From assembly GCF_000718025.1 (NCBI RefSeq), contig NZ_JODS01000037.1, forward strand, positions 8,571-72,570: DNA of 64,000 bases. The letters run 5' to 3'. The translations under genes were made by a program, and so were the position numbers. The DNA is from Kitasatospora purpeofusca. Its GTDB lineage: Bacteria > Actinomycetota > Actinomycetes > Streptomycetales > Streptomycetaceae. This document shows positions 8,568-16,484 of this stretch, piece by piece. Numbering within the stretch: position 1 is the stretch's first letter; every line of letters starts with the position of its first letter. The notes under the pieces are model-generated. The model was not told the DNA's origin, did no database searches, and saw only the letters and a list, made by a program, of their open reading frames with translations.

Positions 8568-9980
8568 ATGACCGACACGCTTCGCCCACCGACCGCCGCG
8601 GCCGCCGCCCCGGCCGACGCGGGCGCCCCCGCCGCCCCGCAGACGCTCAAGCGTTCGATCGGCGTCGTGGGCGGCACACTGCTCACGCTGTCCTGCGTCA
8701 CCCCGGCCTCCACGCTCTTCGTGATCGTCCCGGAGCTGTTCTCCAGCATCGGCAGCGCCACCGCGCTGGCCATCGCGATCGGCTCGGTGCTCTGTATCGC
8801 GGTCGCCTTCTGCTACTCCGAGCTCGGCACCCTGATCCCCAGCGCCGGCGGCGAGTACGCCATGGTCGGCACCCTGGCCGGACGGCTGGCCGGCTGGCTG
8901 GTGTTCGTGCTCTCGCTGATCGTGGTGATGATCGTCCCCTCGGTCATCGCCCTCGGCACCGCCGACTACCTGGCCCCCGTCCTGCACGTGGACAAGCCGC
9001 TGGCCGGCGCCGCGGTGATGCTCGCCGCCACCCTGGCCGGCCTGCTGGACCTGCGCGCCAACGCCTGGATCACCGGCGTCTTCCTGGTGCTGGAGGTCAT
9101 CGCGGCCGGCGTCGTGTCCGTGCTCGGCTTCGCCCACGCCAACAGCGGCGCCCCCAGCATGCTGCACGGCGTGGTCACCGGCGAGGACGGCGTCACCACC
9201 ACGGTGAGCATCGGCGCGATCATCGGCGCCCTCGGCATCGCGCTCTTCATCACCCAGGGCTTCTCCACCGCCGTCTACCTCTCCGAGGAGCTGGAGAACC
9301 CGCGCCGCAACGTGTCCCGCACCGTGCTGTGGACGCTGGCGATCTCCGCCGCCGTCATCCTGGTCCCGGTCGCCGCCATCACCATGGGCGCCCCCGACCT
9401 CGCCACCCTGAGCTCCGGCGACATCTCCGGCATGGTCACCGCCTGGAGCAACTCGGCCGTCGGCACCTTCATCAGCCTCTGCGTCGCGCTGGCCATCATC
9501 AACGCCGGCATCGTCATGGTCATCCAGAACTCCCGGGTGCTGTTCGCCTCGGCCCGCGACAAGGCGTGGCCCGGCCCGGTCAACAAGGCCTTCGGCACCC
9601 TGGGCCGGTTCGGCTCCCCGTGGGTCGCCACCCTGGCAGTCGGCCTCCCCGGCGCCGCGCTCTGCTTCGTCAAGGGCGAGCTGCTGAGCGAGATCACCGG
9701 CGTCGCCGTCACCGGGATGTACCTGCTGGTCGCGATCGCCGCACTGCTCTCCCGCCGCAACCAGCACAAGCACGCCGCCGCCTGGCGGATGCCGCTGTGG
9801 CCGGCCGTGCCGGTGGTGCTGATCGCGGTGCTGGTCTACGTGATCACCCAGCTGGACACCGTGCCGCTGCTGTGGACCGGCGGCATCACCGCCGTCGCCA
9901 CCCTCTACTGGCTGTTCTACCTGCGCCCCCGGCAGGACACCCGCTGGGTGATCACCGTCCCCGAGGACCAGCAGGCCTGA
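8568..9980 (+). CDS. APC-superfamily amino-acid permease
   Basis: Predicted secondary transporter for amino acids or related amines in the cytoplasmic membrane. The 470-residue protein shows the APC layout of about 12 hydrophobic helices, starting with GGTLLTLSCVTPASTLF (helix 1, with the substrate-binding unwound region). It has SAGGEYAMVG in the position of the family's conserved PxxGGxY motif, and SEELENPRRNVSRTV, typical of the loop after helix 6. The ATG at 8568 fits a short Ala/Pro-rich cytosolic N-terminus before helix 1; the ribosome binding site is weak (CGGA). The gene sits alone between terminators inside the ESX locus. The substrate cannot be told from sequence. Confidence 0.85.
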   Translation: MTDTLRPPTAAAAAPADAGAPAAPQTLKRSIGVVGGTLLTLSCVTPASTLFVIVPELFSSIGSATALAIAIGSVLCIAVAFCYSELGTLIPSAGGEYAMVGTLAGRLAGWLVFVLSLIVVMIVPSVIALGTADYLAPVLHVDKPLAGAAVMLAATLAGLLDLRANAWITGVFLVLEVIAAGVVSVLGFAHANSGAPSMLHGVVTGEDGVTTTVSIGAIIGALGIALFITQGFSTAVYLSEELENPRRNVSRTVLWTLAISAAVILVPVAAITMGAPDLATLSSGDISGMVTAWSNSAVGTFISLCVALAIINAGIVMVIQNSRVLFASARDKAWPGPVNKAFGTLGRFGSPWVATLAVGLPGAALCFVKGELLSEITGVAVTGMYLLVAIAALLSRRNQHKHAAAWRMPLWPAVPVVLIAVLVYVITQLDTVPLLWTGGITAVATLYWLFYLRPRQDTRWVITVPEDQQA

Positions 9981-10006
9981 CCCGAGACCCCCACCCCTCC
10001 CCCACA

Positions 10007-10046
10007 CGGCAGTGCCCCGGGCTCCCCCTCGCCCGGGGCACTGCCG
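10007..10046. terminator. Bidirectional terminator between the permease gene and mycP
   Basis: A perfect 15-bp stem (10007-10021 with 10032-10046) around a 10-nt loop, centred between the stop codons of two converging genes (9980 plus, 10099 minus). It can serve both strands. Confidence 0.85.
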
Positions 10047-10098
10047 CGTCCGGGGCAACTTCCGCGTCCGCGCGCTGCCCGGCGGTCCGGGCACGGGT

Positions 10099-11334
10099 TC
10101 AGGGGCGGCGGCGGTGGTCGCGGAGGACGATGCCGCCGCCGATCAGCAGGGCGACCAGCAGCGCGCCCACGCCCAGGACATAGGTCGCGGTGCGGCCGTC
10201 GCGGTCGGCCTGGGTCTCGCCGAGGCCGAGCGGGCGGGGCACGATCGGGGCGGACGCCAACTGCACCGGCGGGTCCTCGGCCGGCTTGTCCGGCGGCGCC
10301 GCGGGCGCGGTGGTGACGGCCTTCACCGGGTCGACCACGCCCCAGCCGATGTACTCGTTCGACTTGTGGTCGGTGCGCTGCGCGGTCTGCTCGATCCAGG
10401 CGCGCACCTGGCTCGGCTTCCAGTCCTTGTGCGCGCCGACCAGCAGCGCCGCCAGCCCGGCCACGTACGGCGCGGCGAAGCTGGTGCCGTTGTCCACGCA
10501 CTGCCCGCCGCGCGGGACGGTGGAGAGCATGTCGACGCCGGGGGCCGCGACGTCCACGAAATCGCCGTACTGGGAGAAGTAGGTGCGCTCGTTGTTGCGG
10601 TCGGAGGCGCCGACGGCGAGCACGGTGCGGAAGGCCGCCGGGTAGGTGTCGCCCTTCTTGCCGTCGTTGCCGGAGGAGGCGACCACCACCACGCCCCGGC
10701 TCTCGGCGTTGTCGACCGCGGCCTTCAGCTCCTCGTAGCCGACGAAGCGAGTGTCGGCCGCGCCGCGCACGTCCTGCGAGATGTTGATGACCTTGGCACC
10801 CTGGGCGACGGCCGAGTTGACGGCCTCCACCAGCGAGTGCACATCGCCGTTGCCCTCGGCGTCGTTCTGCCGGATGGACAGCACCTTGGCACCCGGGGCG
10901 ATGCCGACGAAGCCGGTCCGGTCGCTGCGGGAGGCCGCGATGATGCCGGCCACCTTGGTGCCGTGGCCGACCAGGTCGTCCTTGCCGCCGCCCTCGACCC
11001 GCTTGCCCTCCTTGTCCTTGAGCAGCGAACCGCCGTCGAGGACCTTCTCGGCCAGCTGCGGGTTCTGGTCGTCCACCCCGGTGTCGATGACCGCGACCAG
11101 GACGCCCGCCCCGGTGGTCGCGCCGCCCTGCCAGAGCTCGTCCAGCACCATCCGCTGCAGCGACCACGGCACGGCCTGCACGTTCTGCGCGTTCTTGCCG
11201 CACTCCCCCGACGCCGAGACGCCCGGCCCCTCGGCCGCCGCCGGCACCGTCAGCGGGCCGCCGAGCACCGTGAGCGCGGCCACCGCCGCGGCCGCCGTCC
11301 GGTACCTGACCACCGGCACCCTGCCACCCCTCAT
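10099..11334 (-). CDS. mycP: Type VII secretion-associated subtilisin-like protease, mycosin MycP
   Basis: Membrane-anchored S8 serine protease required for type VII secretion; in mycobacteria it also stabilises the membrane complex. In the 411-residue product an Ala-rich signal peptide covers about residues 10-35. The catalytic triad is D84 (AVIDTG), H124 (GHGTKVAG) and S285 (NGTSFAAP), with N223 (SGN) as oxyanion residue. A C-terminal membrane helix at about 386-404 is followed by a basic RDHRRRP tail, placing the protease outside the cell. The start at 11334 lies 5-6 nt after AGGTGG; a GTG 15 nt downstream is also possible. It lies 89 nt after the first WXG100 gene and is probably co-transcribed with it. 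Confidence 0.93.
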   Translation of the reverse strand: MRGGRVPVVRYRTAAAAVAALTVLGGPLTVPAAAEGPGVSASGECGKNAQNVQAVPWSLQRMVLDELWQGGATTGAGVLVAVIDTGVDDQNPQLAEKVLDGGSLLKDKEGKRVEGGGKDDLVGHGTKVAGIIAASRSDRTGFVGIAPGAKVLSIRQNDAEGNGDVHSLVEAVNSAVAQGAKVINISQDVRGAADTRFVGYEELKAAVDNAESRGVVVVASSGNDGKKGDTYPAAFRTVLAVGASDRNNERTYFSQYGDFVDVAAPGVDMLSTVPRGGQCVDNGTSFAAPYVAGLAALLVGAHKDWKPSQVRAWIEQTAQRTDHKSNEYIGWGVVDPVKAVTTAPAAPPDKPAEDPPVQLASAPIVPRPLGLGETQADRDGRTATYVLGVGALLVALLIGGGIVLRDHRRRP

Positions 11335-11423
11335 GTCGTCCACCTGGTCGTGCGGTCGTGCCAAAGGCGGGTGCCCGCACGGGGCACCCGCCCTTCGGCG
11401 CGTGGTACTGGGGCCGTGAACCG

Positions 11424-11717
11424 TCAGCCGGTCCAGAGGGTGGCGTTGCGGTTCTCGGTGTTCTGGTAGCTGGAGGCCGCGCTGTCCAGGGACTTGGCGA
11501 TCGACTCCAGCACCTGCTGGAGGTGCTCGGCGCGCTGGTCCCACTTGGCCTGGTGGGCCTGGTAGCCCTGCTGGGCGGCGCCCTCCCAGCTGCCGGAGAT
11601 CTTGGTGACGCCGGCCTTCAGCTCCTCGAGCTGGGCCTTGATGGTGCCCGCGGTCCGGCGGACCTCCGAGCTGGCGTTCTTGATGGTCTCGAAGTTGACC
11701 AGAATGTGTTCGGCCAC
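11424..11717 (-). CDS. WXG100-family type VII secretion substrate (EsxA/EsxB-like, 97 aa)
   Basis: Small helical-hairpin protein secreted by the ESX system as a partner of the adjacent WXG100 protein. The WXG turn is W44-E45-G46 in SGSWEGAAQQ. A carboxy-terminal YxxxE signal (Y84 to E88, YQNTE) matches the YxxxD/E export motif. The length of 97 residues is typical. The start is GTG at 11717, with AGGAG 5 nt upstream. It lies 77 nt downstream of the second WXG100 gene on the same strand and upstream of mycP. Which of the two corresponds to EsxA and which to EsxB cannot be settled from sequence alone. Confidence 0.93.
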   Translation of the reverse strand: MAEHILVNFETIKNASSEVRRTAGTIKAQLEELKAGVTKISGSWEGAAQQGYQAHQAKWDQRAEHLQQVLESIAKSLDSAASSYQNTENRNATLWTG

Positions 11718-11794
11718 GATGTCTCCTAGTCGAGGCTGCGAGGCACCCCATCACCCGAGGGGTGCGTCGCCGGGTGAACGGACAGAGCTGAGGA

Positions 11795-12097
11795 TCAGGA
11801 CGTGGCTGCGGAGCCGAAGATCGCCTGCTGGTCGGCGTCCGCCTGCGAGTACTTCTGGGTCGTGAGCTCGATCGCGTCCTTGATGGCGCGCAGCGACTTG
11901 TTCAGCTCCTGGGCGTCGGTGTTGAACTGACCCTGGAGGTTGGTGTACGCCTGCGCGGCCTGGCCCTGCCAACCACCGGTGATCGAACCCACCAGGTTGT
12001 TGAGACCGTTGATCTCGGTGTTGATCTGGTTGATGACCTCGTCCATGTGCTTGGCGAAAGCCAGCATCTCCTGAGCGGTCGTCTTGAACTGACCCAT
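11795..12097 (-). CDS. WXG100-family type VII secretion substrate (EsxA/EsxB-like, 100 aa)
   Basis: First gene of the predicted esx-esx-mycP transcript. The 100-residue product has the WXG turn as W43-Q44-G45 (TGGWQGQAAQ) between two amphipathic helices, and a YxxxD export motif at Y83-D87 (YSQAD). The start is ATG at 12097, preceded by a G-rich GGGGGA stretch as a weak ribosome binding site. It is the likely heterodimer partner of the neighbouring 97-residue protein, recognised by the C-terminal ATPase domain of EccC. Confidence 0.93.
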   Translation of the reverse strand: MGQFKTTAQEMLAFAKHMDEVINQINTEINGLNNLVGSITGGWQGQAAQAYTNLQGQFNTDAQELNKSLRAIKDAIELTTQKYSQADADQQAIFGSAATS

Positions 12098-12183
12098 GCT
12101 CTACCGTCCCCCATGAGACAGACCTTGAGTCCGGAGGGACTGTTTCCGGCCCCCCGGGCACCACCGGTGTGATGTCCTGCAGC

Positions 12184-12212
12184 ACTGTAGTCGGCACACG
12201 CAGCTCGCCCAA
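12184..12212 (-). promoter_or_regulatory. Candidate promoter of the esx-mycP transcript
   Basis: On the minus strand, TTGGGC (12207-12212) and TACAGT (12184-12189) are separated by exactly 17 bp, fitting a sigma-HrdB-type promoter with a TANNNT -10 box. The predicted start lies about 80 nt upstream of the first WXG100 gene. The assignment rests only on hexamer match and spacing. Confidence 0.45.
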
Positions 12213-12304
12213 CACCGGGCGACGGTCGGTTACCAAGCCATGACATCGTGGCCAATTCCTTTGCGGGCAGCGGGGCGAGGCCCGGGCCGACCGCCGCACC
12301 GGTG

Positions 12305-13993
12305 CTAGGCGTTCTGCTGCTGGGCCGCGCTCCTGGCGTTGAGCGCCGGGCCGACCGGCACCAGGTTCGACCACTGCTGCGGCACCGGCGCCGGCTGCAG
12401 CCCCTGGTAGCCCAGCCGGGCCTGGTTGCCGCCCAGCTCCTCGGGCTGCGGCGGGCCGGACGGGGTCGCCGACGGCACGGCCGGCCCCTTCGACGCGCCG
12501 GGCTGCGCGGGCGCCGGCGCGGACGGCTGGCCGGGCTGGGCCGGCGGCGCGCTCTGGCCGCCCTTGCCGCCCTCGCTGCTGGCCGGAACCGCGTACCGCA
12601 GCCCGGTCTCGGTGATCAGGAAGTCCGTGCCGGAGCCGTCCATGGCGTTGTCCAGCGCGCGGTAGAAGAGGCCGTGACCCGGCGTCACATGCGCCGTCGA
12701 GGTGCCGTTGCCGTACCGCACCGGGTACTCGGTCCCGGCCCAGACGCTGCGCCGCGGCGTCCGGCCGTCCTCCGCGACCCCGTCGAAGGTGCTGCAGACC
12801 ACCGCCCGGGCGTCCTTCGGCGCCTGCCAGGAGTTGGCCGGCGCGCCCGTCCGGGTGGGCCAGTCCGCGGCGCCCTCGGCCATCAGCGGCACACTGCTGT
12901 TGACGGTGGCGTGCTCGGCCGGGGTGAGGTCGTCGATCCGCGGGCTCTTGTTGGCGTCCTGGTTGTACAGCGGCTGCAGCAGCGGGTTCTGCCGGACCAG
13001 CTCCGCCTGGAACTGGCTGACCAGCAGCAGCTGGCTCTTCCCCACCACGTAGTACTTCTCGCCGAACCGCACCAGCCGGCCGACCTTGCGGTCCTCCGGA
13101 TTCTGCAGCGGCACCGAGGAGTTGGCCGTCCTGGTGTCCGGGACCAGCCCGTCGATCCGCGGGAAGACGATGTCGCTGCCCGGCGCCAGGGTGTCCAGCC
13201 AGTCCTTCTTCACCTTCTGCGGCACCGCCGTCGACCCGAAGACGGCCCACATCAGCTGCGAACGGGTGGTGTCGGAGTCCTCCGGGCCGCCGATCGCGTG
13301 CCGGCGGCCCTTGCTGTCCACCAGGAACACCCGCAGCTTCCCCTGGCCCGCGGCCGGACCGGAGGCGGTCACCTGCGGGTCGTCCGCCTGCTGCACCAGC
13401 AGCGCCTGGCCCACGTCCAGCATCCGGTCCTTCGCCCCGAGCACGTCCGCGTCGGCGCCGCCCGCCACGAACACCGCCTGGTCGACGGTGCTCCCCTGCT
13501 CGTCGCCCGGCCGGTCGCAGACCGACCACTTCATCGGCCGGCTCGCGTTCTCCTTGCTGGGCAGCTTGTCCGGCGCGTACGGGATGCCGATCGTCGGGCC
13601 GTGGTTGGGATAGCGGTCGAGCACGCCGTCGTCGACCACCACCACCTTGCTGTCCACCGGCAGCACCAGCCGCGCCGAGGCCATGTTCAGCACCTGGTGC
13701 AGCCGCTTGGTCTTCCCGTCCGGGTCGAGCAGCACCACGTAGCGGGTGGTGCTCTGCTTGCCCTGGACGATGTACTTGCCCTCGTCCCAGCCCACCGGCG
13801 CGCTCGGCTTGAACACCCCCCACAGACCGAAGCCCCCGATCACCAGCGCCCCCACCAGCACGCTCGGCAGGATCGCCTTCACCGGGCGCGGCGCGTCCTC
13901 GTCGCTCCCCCCGCCGCCGGGCAGCAGGAAGGCTCCGACCGTGCGCTTGCGGGCGAAGGTGTAGGCGTTCAGCTCGTCCCGGCGCGATGCCAT
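12305..13993 (-). CDS. eccB: Type VII secretion protein EccB
   Basis: Component of the ESX membrane complex with a large extracytoplasmic domain. Of 562 residues, about 1-40 are cytosolic (MASRRDELNAYTFARKRTVG, a hallmark EccB start). A single membrane helix follows at about 42-63 (ILPSVLVGALVIGGFGLWGV), then an extracellular region containing the R1-R4-type repeats and a cysteine pair in WSVCDRPGD / AVVCSTFDG. A Pro/Ala/Gln-rich tail closes the protein. The ATG at 13993 has GGGGAG upstream. It is divergent from eccE across a 169-nt gap. EccB ATPase activity has been claimed for mycobacterial homologues, but no P-loop is visible here. Confidence 0.92.
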   Translation of the reverse strand: MASRRDELNAYTFARKRTVGAFLLPGGGGSDEDAPRPVKAILPSVLVGALVIGGFGLWGVFKPSAPVGWDEGKYIVQGKQSTTRYVVLLDPDGKTKRLHQVLNMASARLVLPVDSKVVVVDDGVLDRYPNHGPTIGIPYAPDKLPSKENASRPMKWSVCDRPGDEQGSTVDQAVFVAGGADADVLGAKDRMLDVGQALLVQQADDPQVTASGPAAGQGKLRVFLVDSKGRRHAIGGPEDSDTTRSQLMWAVFGSTAVPQKVKKDWLDTLAPGSDIVFPRIDGLVPDTRTANSSVPLQNPEDRKVGRLVRFGEKYYVVGKSQLLLVSQFQAELVRQNPLLQPLYNQDANKSPRIDDLTPAEHATVNSSVPLMAEGAADWPTRTGAPANSWQAPKDARAVVCSTFDGVAEDGRTPRRSVWAGTEYPVRYGNGTSTAHVTPGHGLFYRALDNAMDGSGTDFLITETGLRYAVPASSEGGKGGQSAPPAQPGQPSAPAPAQPGASKGPAVPSATPSGPPQPEELGGNQARLGYQGLQPAPVPQQWSNLVPVGPALNARSAAQQQNA

Positions 13994-14162
13994 GCTCGTC
14001 GTCTCCCCTGTCGGACCCTGCTCCCCGTGGCCTGCCACCCCCCGGGCGAGAACGGGCTCGAACCCTCTACGATGCGGCAGCAGACGGTGAGTACGGTACG
14101 GGTACGGTTCACGCACCGGCCAGCCGGGCCGCGACAACCGACCAGAGAGGGGCACTCGGGGG

Positions 14163-15560
14163 ATGCCGAACCAGACCGTTCCGGGGCGCCGGAGCACGTC
14201 ACGGGGCAGTGGTCCGCGCCGCGCCGCGCGGCGCGAGGGGAGCGACACCGCGGGCTCCTCCGCCCCGGGCCGCGCCGACGGACCCCAGGGGCCGGTCACG
14301 GTCCGCGTCCACCCCCGGCCCGGGCTGCTCGGCAGCCGGCTGAGGCTCCAGCAACTCGTGCTGGTCGAGGTCGCGGTGGCCCTGGTCGCGGTCGGATGGA
14401 CGATCAGCAGGGCGGTCGCCGCCGGCTTCGGCGCCGTCGCCCTCGCCCTGGTCACGCTGGCACTGGTGCCGCTGCGCGGCCGCACCCTCCCCGAGGCGCT
14501 GCGGGTGCGCGCCGCGCTCAAGGCCCGCCGCAAGCGGGCCCGCGCCCACCTGCCGCCGCCCGGCACCGACCCGGCGCTCGCGCCCGCCCTGGAACTCGAA
14601 CCCGCGCTGCGCACCTGCACCCACGCGACCGAGGCCGACCTCGGCGGCCGCCCGGTGCGCCGGGAGACCGGCATGGTCGGCGACGGCACCTTCCTGAGCG
14701 CCGTCCTGCTCGTCCAGGCCAAGGACCTGCCGCTGCGTCCGGACCGCACCGCCCGCCCGCTGCCGCTGGACGTGGTCTGCTCGGCGCTGCGGGTCGACGA
14801 CATCGCCCTGGAGTCGGTCCAGCTCGTCCAGCACACCCAGCCCGCGCCCGCGCCGCACCTGCCCGAGCAGTCGCTGGCCGCCCGCGCCTACCGGGAGCTC
14901 GCCGACGGCACCGCCACCCCCGCGCTGCGGCTCACCTGGGTCGCGCTCAAGCTCGACCCGGAGCGGGCCGCCACCGCGGTGCGCGCCCGGGGCGGCGGCG
15001 AGGCGGGCGCCCGCAAGGCGCTCCAGCGGGTCACCGACCAGCTGGCCGGCCGGCTGAACAGCGCCGGCTTCGACGTCACCGTGCTCGACGAGCGCGAGCT
15101 GATCGCCGCCCTCGCCATCTCCACCTGCGTCAACCCGCTGGCCACGACGGTCCGGCAGGGCACCGGCAGCGGCGGCGGCAGCGGACGGCGCACCCAGGAG
15201 ACCAACCGGTTCTGGCGGGTCGACGACCGCTGGCACAGCACCTACTGGATCTCCCGCTGGCCGCAGCTGGGCCGCCCCGGCGGCACCCCCGGCCGGATCG
15301 CCGTCCCCGATCTGGTGAACCTGGTCACCGGCGCGCCCGCGCTGGCCAGCACCTTCAGCCTGACCGCCGGTCACGGCACCGGCGGCTCGGTCACCCTCAG
15401 CGGCCACGTCCGGGTCACCGAGCGCAGCGAGAGCGAGGCCGTCGAACTCGGCCGGCAGCTGGAGGCCCGCGCCCAGAGCGCCGGACTCGGCCTGGTCCGG
15501 CTCGACCTGGAGCAGGCGCCCGGTGTGCTCGCCACCCTGCCGCTGGGAGGTGCGTCCTGA
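14163..15560 (+). CDS. eccE: Type VII secretion protein EccE
   Basis: Peripheral subunit of the ESX membrane ring. The 465-residue protein has a basic disordered N-terminus (about 1-60), two closely spaced membrane helices at about 66-105 (LVLVEVAVALVAVGW and the following AVALALVTLALVPL), and a cytosolic C-terminal domain of about 350 residues typical of the family (TYWISRWPQ, with downstream FSLTAGHG). The ATG at 14163 follows a G-rich CGGGGG site. Its stop codon overlaps the start of the next gene (TGATG), so the two are translationally coupled. Confidence 0.85.
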   Translation: MPNQTVPGRRSTSRGSGPRRAARREGSDTAGSSAPGRADGPQGPVTVRVHPRPGLLGSRLRLQQLVLVEVAVALVAVGWTISRAVAAGFGAVALALVTLALVPLRGRTLPEALRVRAALKARRKRARAHLPPPGTDPALAPALELEPALRTCTHATEADLGGRPVRRETGMVGDGTFLSAVLLVQAKDLPLRPDRTARPLPLDVVCSALRVDDIALESVQLVQHTQPAPAPHLPEQSLAARAYRELADGTATPALRLTWVALKLDPERAATAVRARGGGEAGARKALQRVTDQLAGRLNSAGFDVTVLDERELIAALAISTCVNPLATTVRQGTGSGGGSGRRTQETNRFWRVDDRWHSTYWISRWPQLGRPGGTPGRIAVPDLVNLVTGAPALASTFSLTAGHGTGGSVTLSGHVRVTERSESEAVELGRQLEARAQSAGLGLVRLDLEQAPGVLATLPLGGAS

Positions 15561-16333
15561 TGGCGCAGCAGTCCTACCCCGCCCCCGCGCCGCGGGCCGG
15601 CGCGGAGCCGGCGCCCCGGACCGGGCGCCGGCTGCTGCCCGGCTTCGGGCTGCGCGGCCCGCGCCGGGAGAAGCACGTGCTCACCCTCGCCGAACTCGAC
15701 GCGCTGTCCTTCCCGGTCGGCGACGACGGCGTGCTGATCGGCGAGGACGTGCACCGCTCCCGGCCCGCCGTGCTCGGCCTGTTCCGGCCCAGCTCCTACG
15801 ACCTGGTACTGGTCGGCGGCCTCTGGACGGCGCAGGTCATCGCGCTGCGGGCGGCCGCCACCGGCGCGCGGATCGCCGTCGAGACCGCCCGCGGCCACCT
15901 CTGGGGGCCGATGGCGCAGGCCGCGGGCGGCGGGCAGCCGTGCGTGACGGTCCACCAGCCCGGCCGGCTCGGCCCGCAGGGCGCCTCGGTCACCTCGCCG
16001 GTGCTCGTGGTGCGCGACCTCGGCGCCCGCCCGCCGCGCAGCCGGCTCTCCGCCACGCCCTGGCAGACGGTCCTGACGGTGGTGCCGCACCTGGGGCCGA
16101 ACGCCTCCCGGGTGCTCAACGCGGCCGACCTGGTCGGGGTGCAGCGGGTGATGCCGGAGGAGGCCGAGCTGATCGGCCGGGTGCTCTCGCTCGGACCGGC
16201 CGAGACCGCCGCCCTGCCCTCGCTCCCGGACGACCTGACGCTCTGGACGACCCGGATGAACCGTCAGTACGTCCGGATCGTCACCGGGCAGGCGGAACGG
16301 CAGGTCCTGGGCGGCCCGCGCCGCCTCGACTGA
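15560..16333 (+). CDS. ESX-locus protein of unknown function, coupled to eccE
   Basis: A 257-residue protein with no family I can name. Residues 1-40 are Pro/Ala-rich. A mixed alpha/beta region follows with a hydrophobic strand-helix (SYDLVLVGGLWTAQVIAL). There is no signal peptide or convincing membrane helix, so it is probably cytosolic. The start ATG overlaps the eccE stop (TGATG at 15558-15562), which indicates translational coupling and a role in the secretion machine. A gene at the equivalent place, between eccE and the MinD-like gene, is a standing feature of Streptomyces ESX loci as I recall them. Confidence 0.8.
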   Translation: MAQQSYPAPAPRAGAEPAPRTGRRLLPGFGLRGPRREKHVLTLAELDALSFPVGDDGVLIGEDVHRSRPAVLGLFRPSSYDLVLVGGLWTAQVIALRAAATGARIAVETARGHLWGPMAQAAGGGQPCVTVHQPGRLGPQGASVTSPVLVVRDLGARPPRSRLSATPWQTVLTVVPHLGPNASRVLNAADLVGVQRVMPEEAELIGRVLSLGPAETAALPSLPDDLTLWTTRMNRQYVRIVTGQAERQVLGGPRRLD

Positions 16334-16484
16334 CCCGCGCGGAGCCGGTCGGGGCCTGTGTACGGCCCGTGTGCGGCCCGGTCGGAGATGAGACACCGCC
16401 TTCAGCCGGGGGTGGCTCACGGCCTAGGCTGTGGGACGGCAACGGCACCGCGAACTTGCGGCGGCGAACACGAGGGAGCCCTAG

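Noticed and set aside
14054..14065. tRNA T-loop-like GGGTTCGAGCCC on the minus strand between eccB and eccE
   Set aside because: The T stem cannot pair over five positions, and no acceptor or anticodon arm is found nearby.
12248..15557. Very long open frame on the plus strand opposite eccB and in an alternate frame of eccE
   Set aside because: High-GC sequence keeps antisense and alternate frames open. The translation is Arg/Pro/Gly-rich with no family features, while eccB and eccE are clear in the same DNA. Only the last 257 codons (15560-16333) are a real gene.
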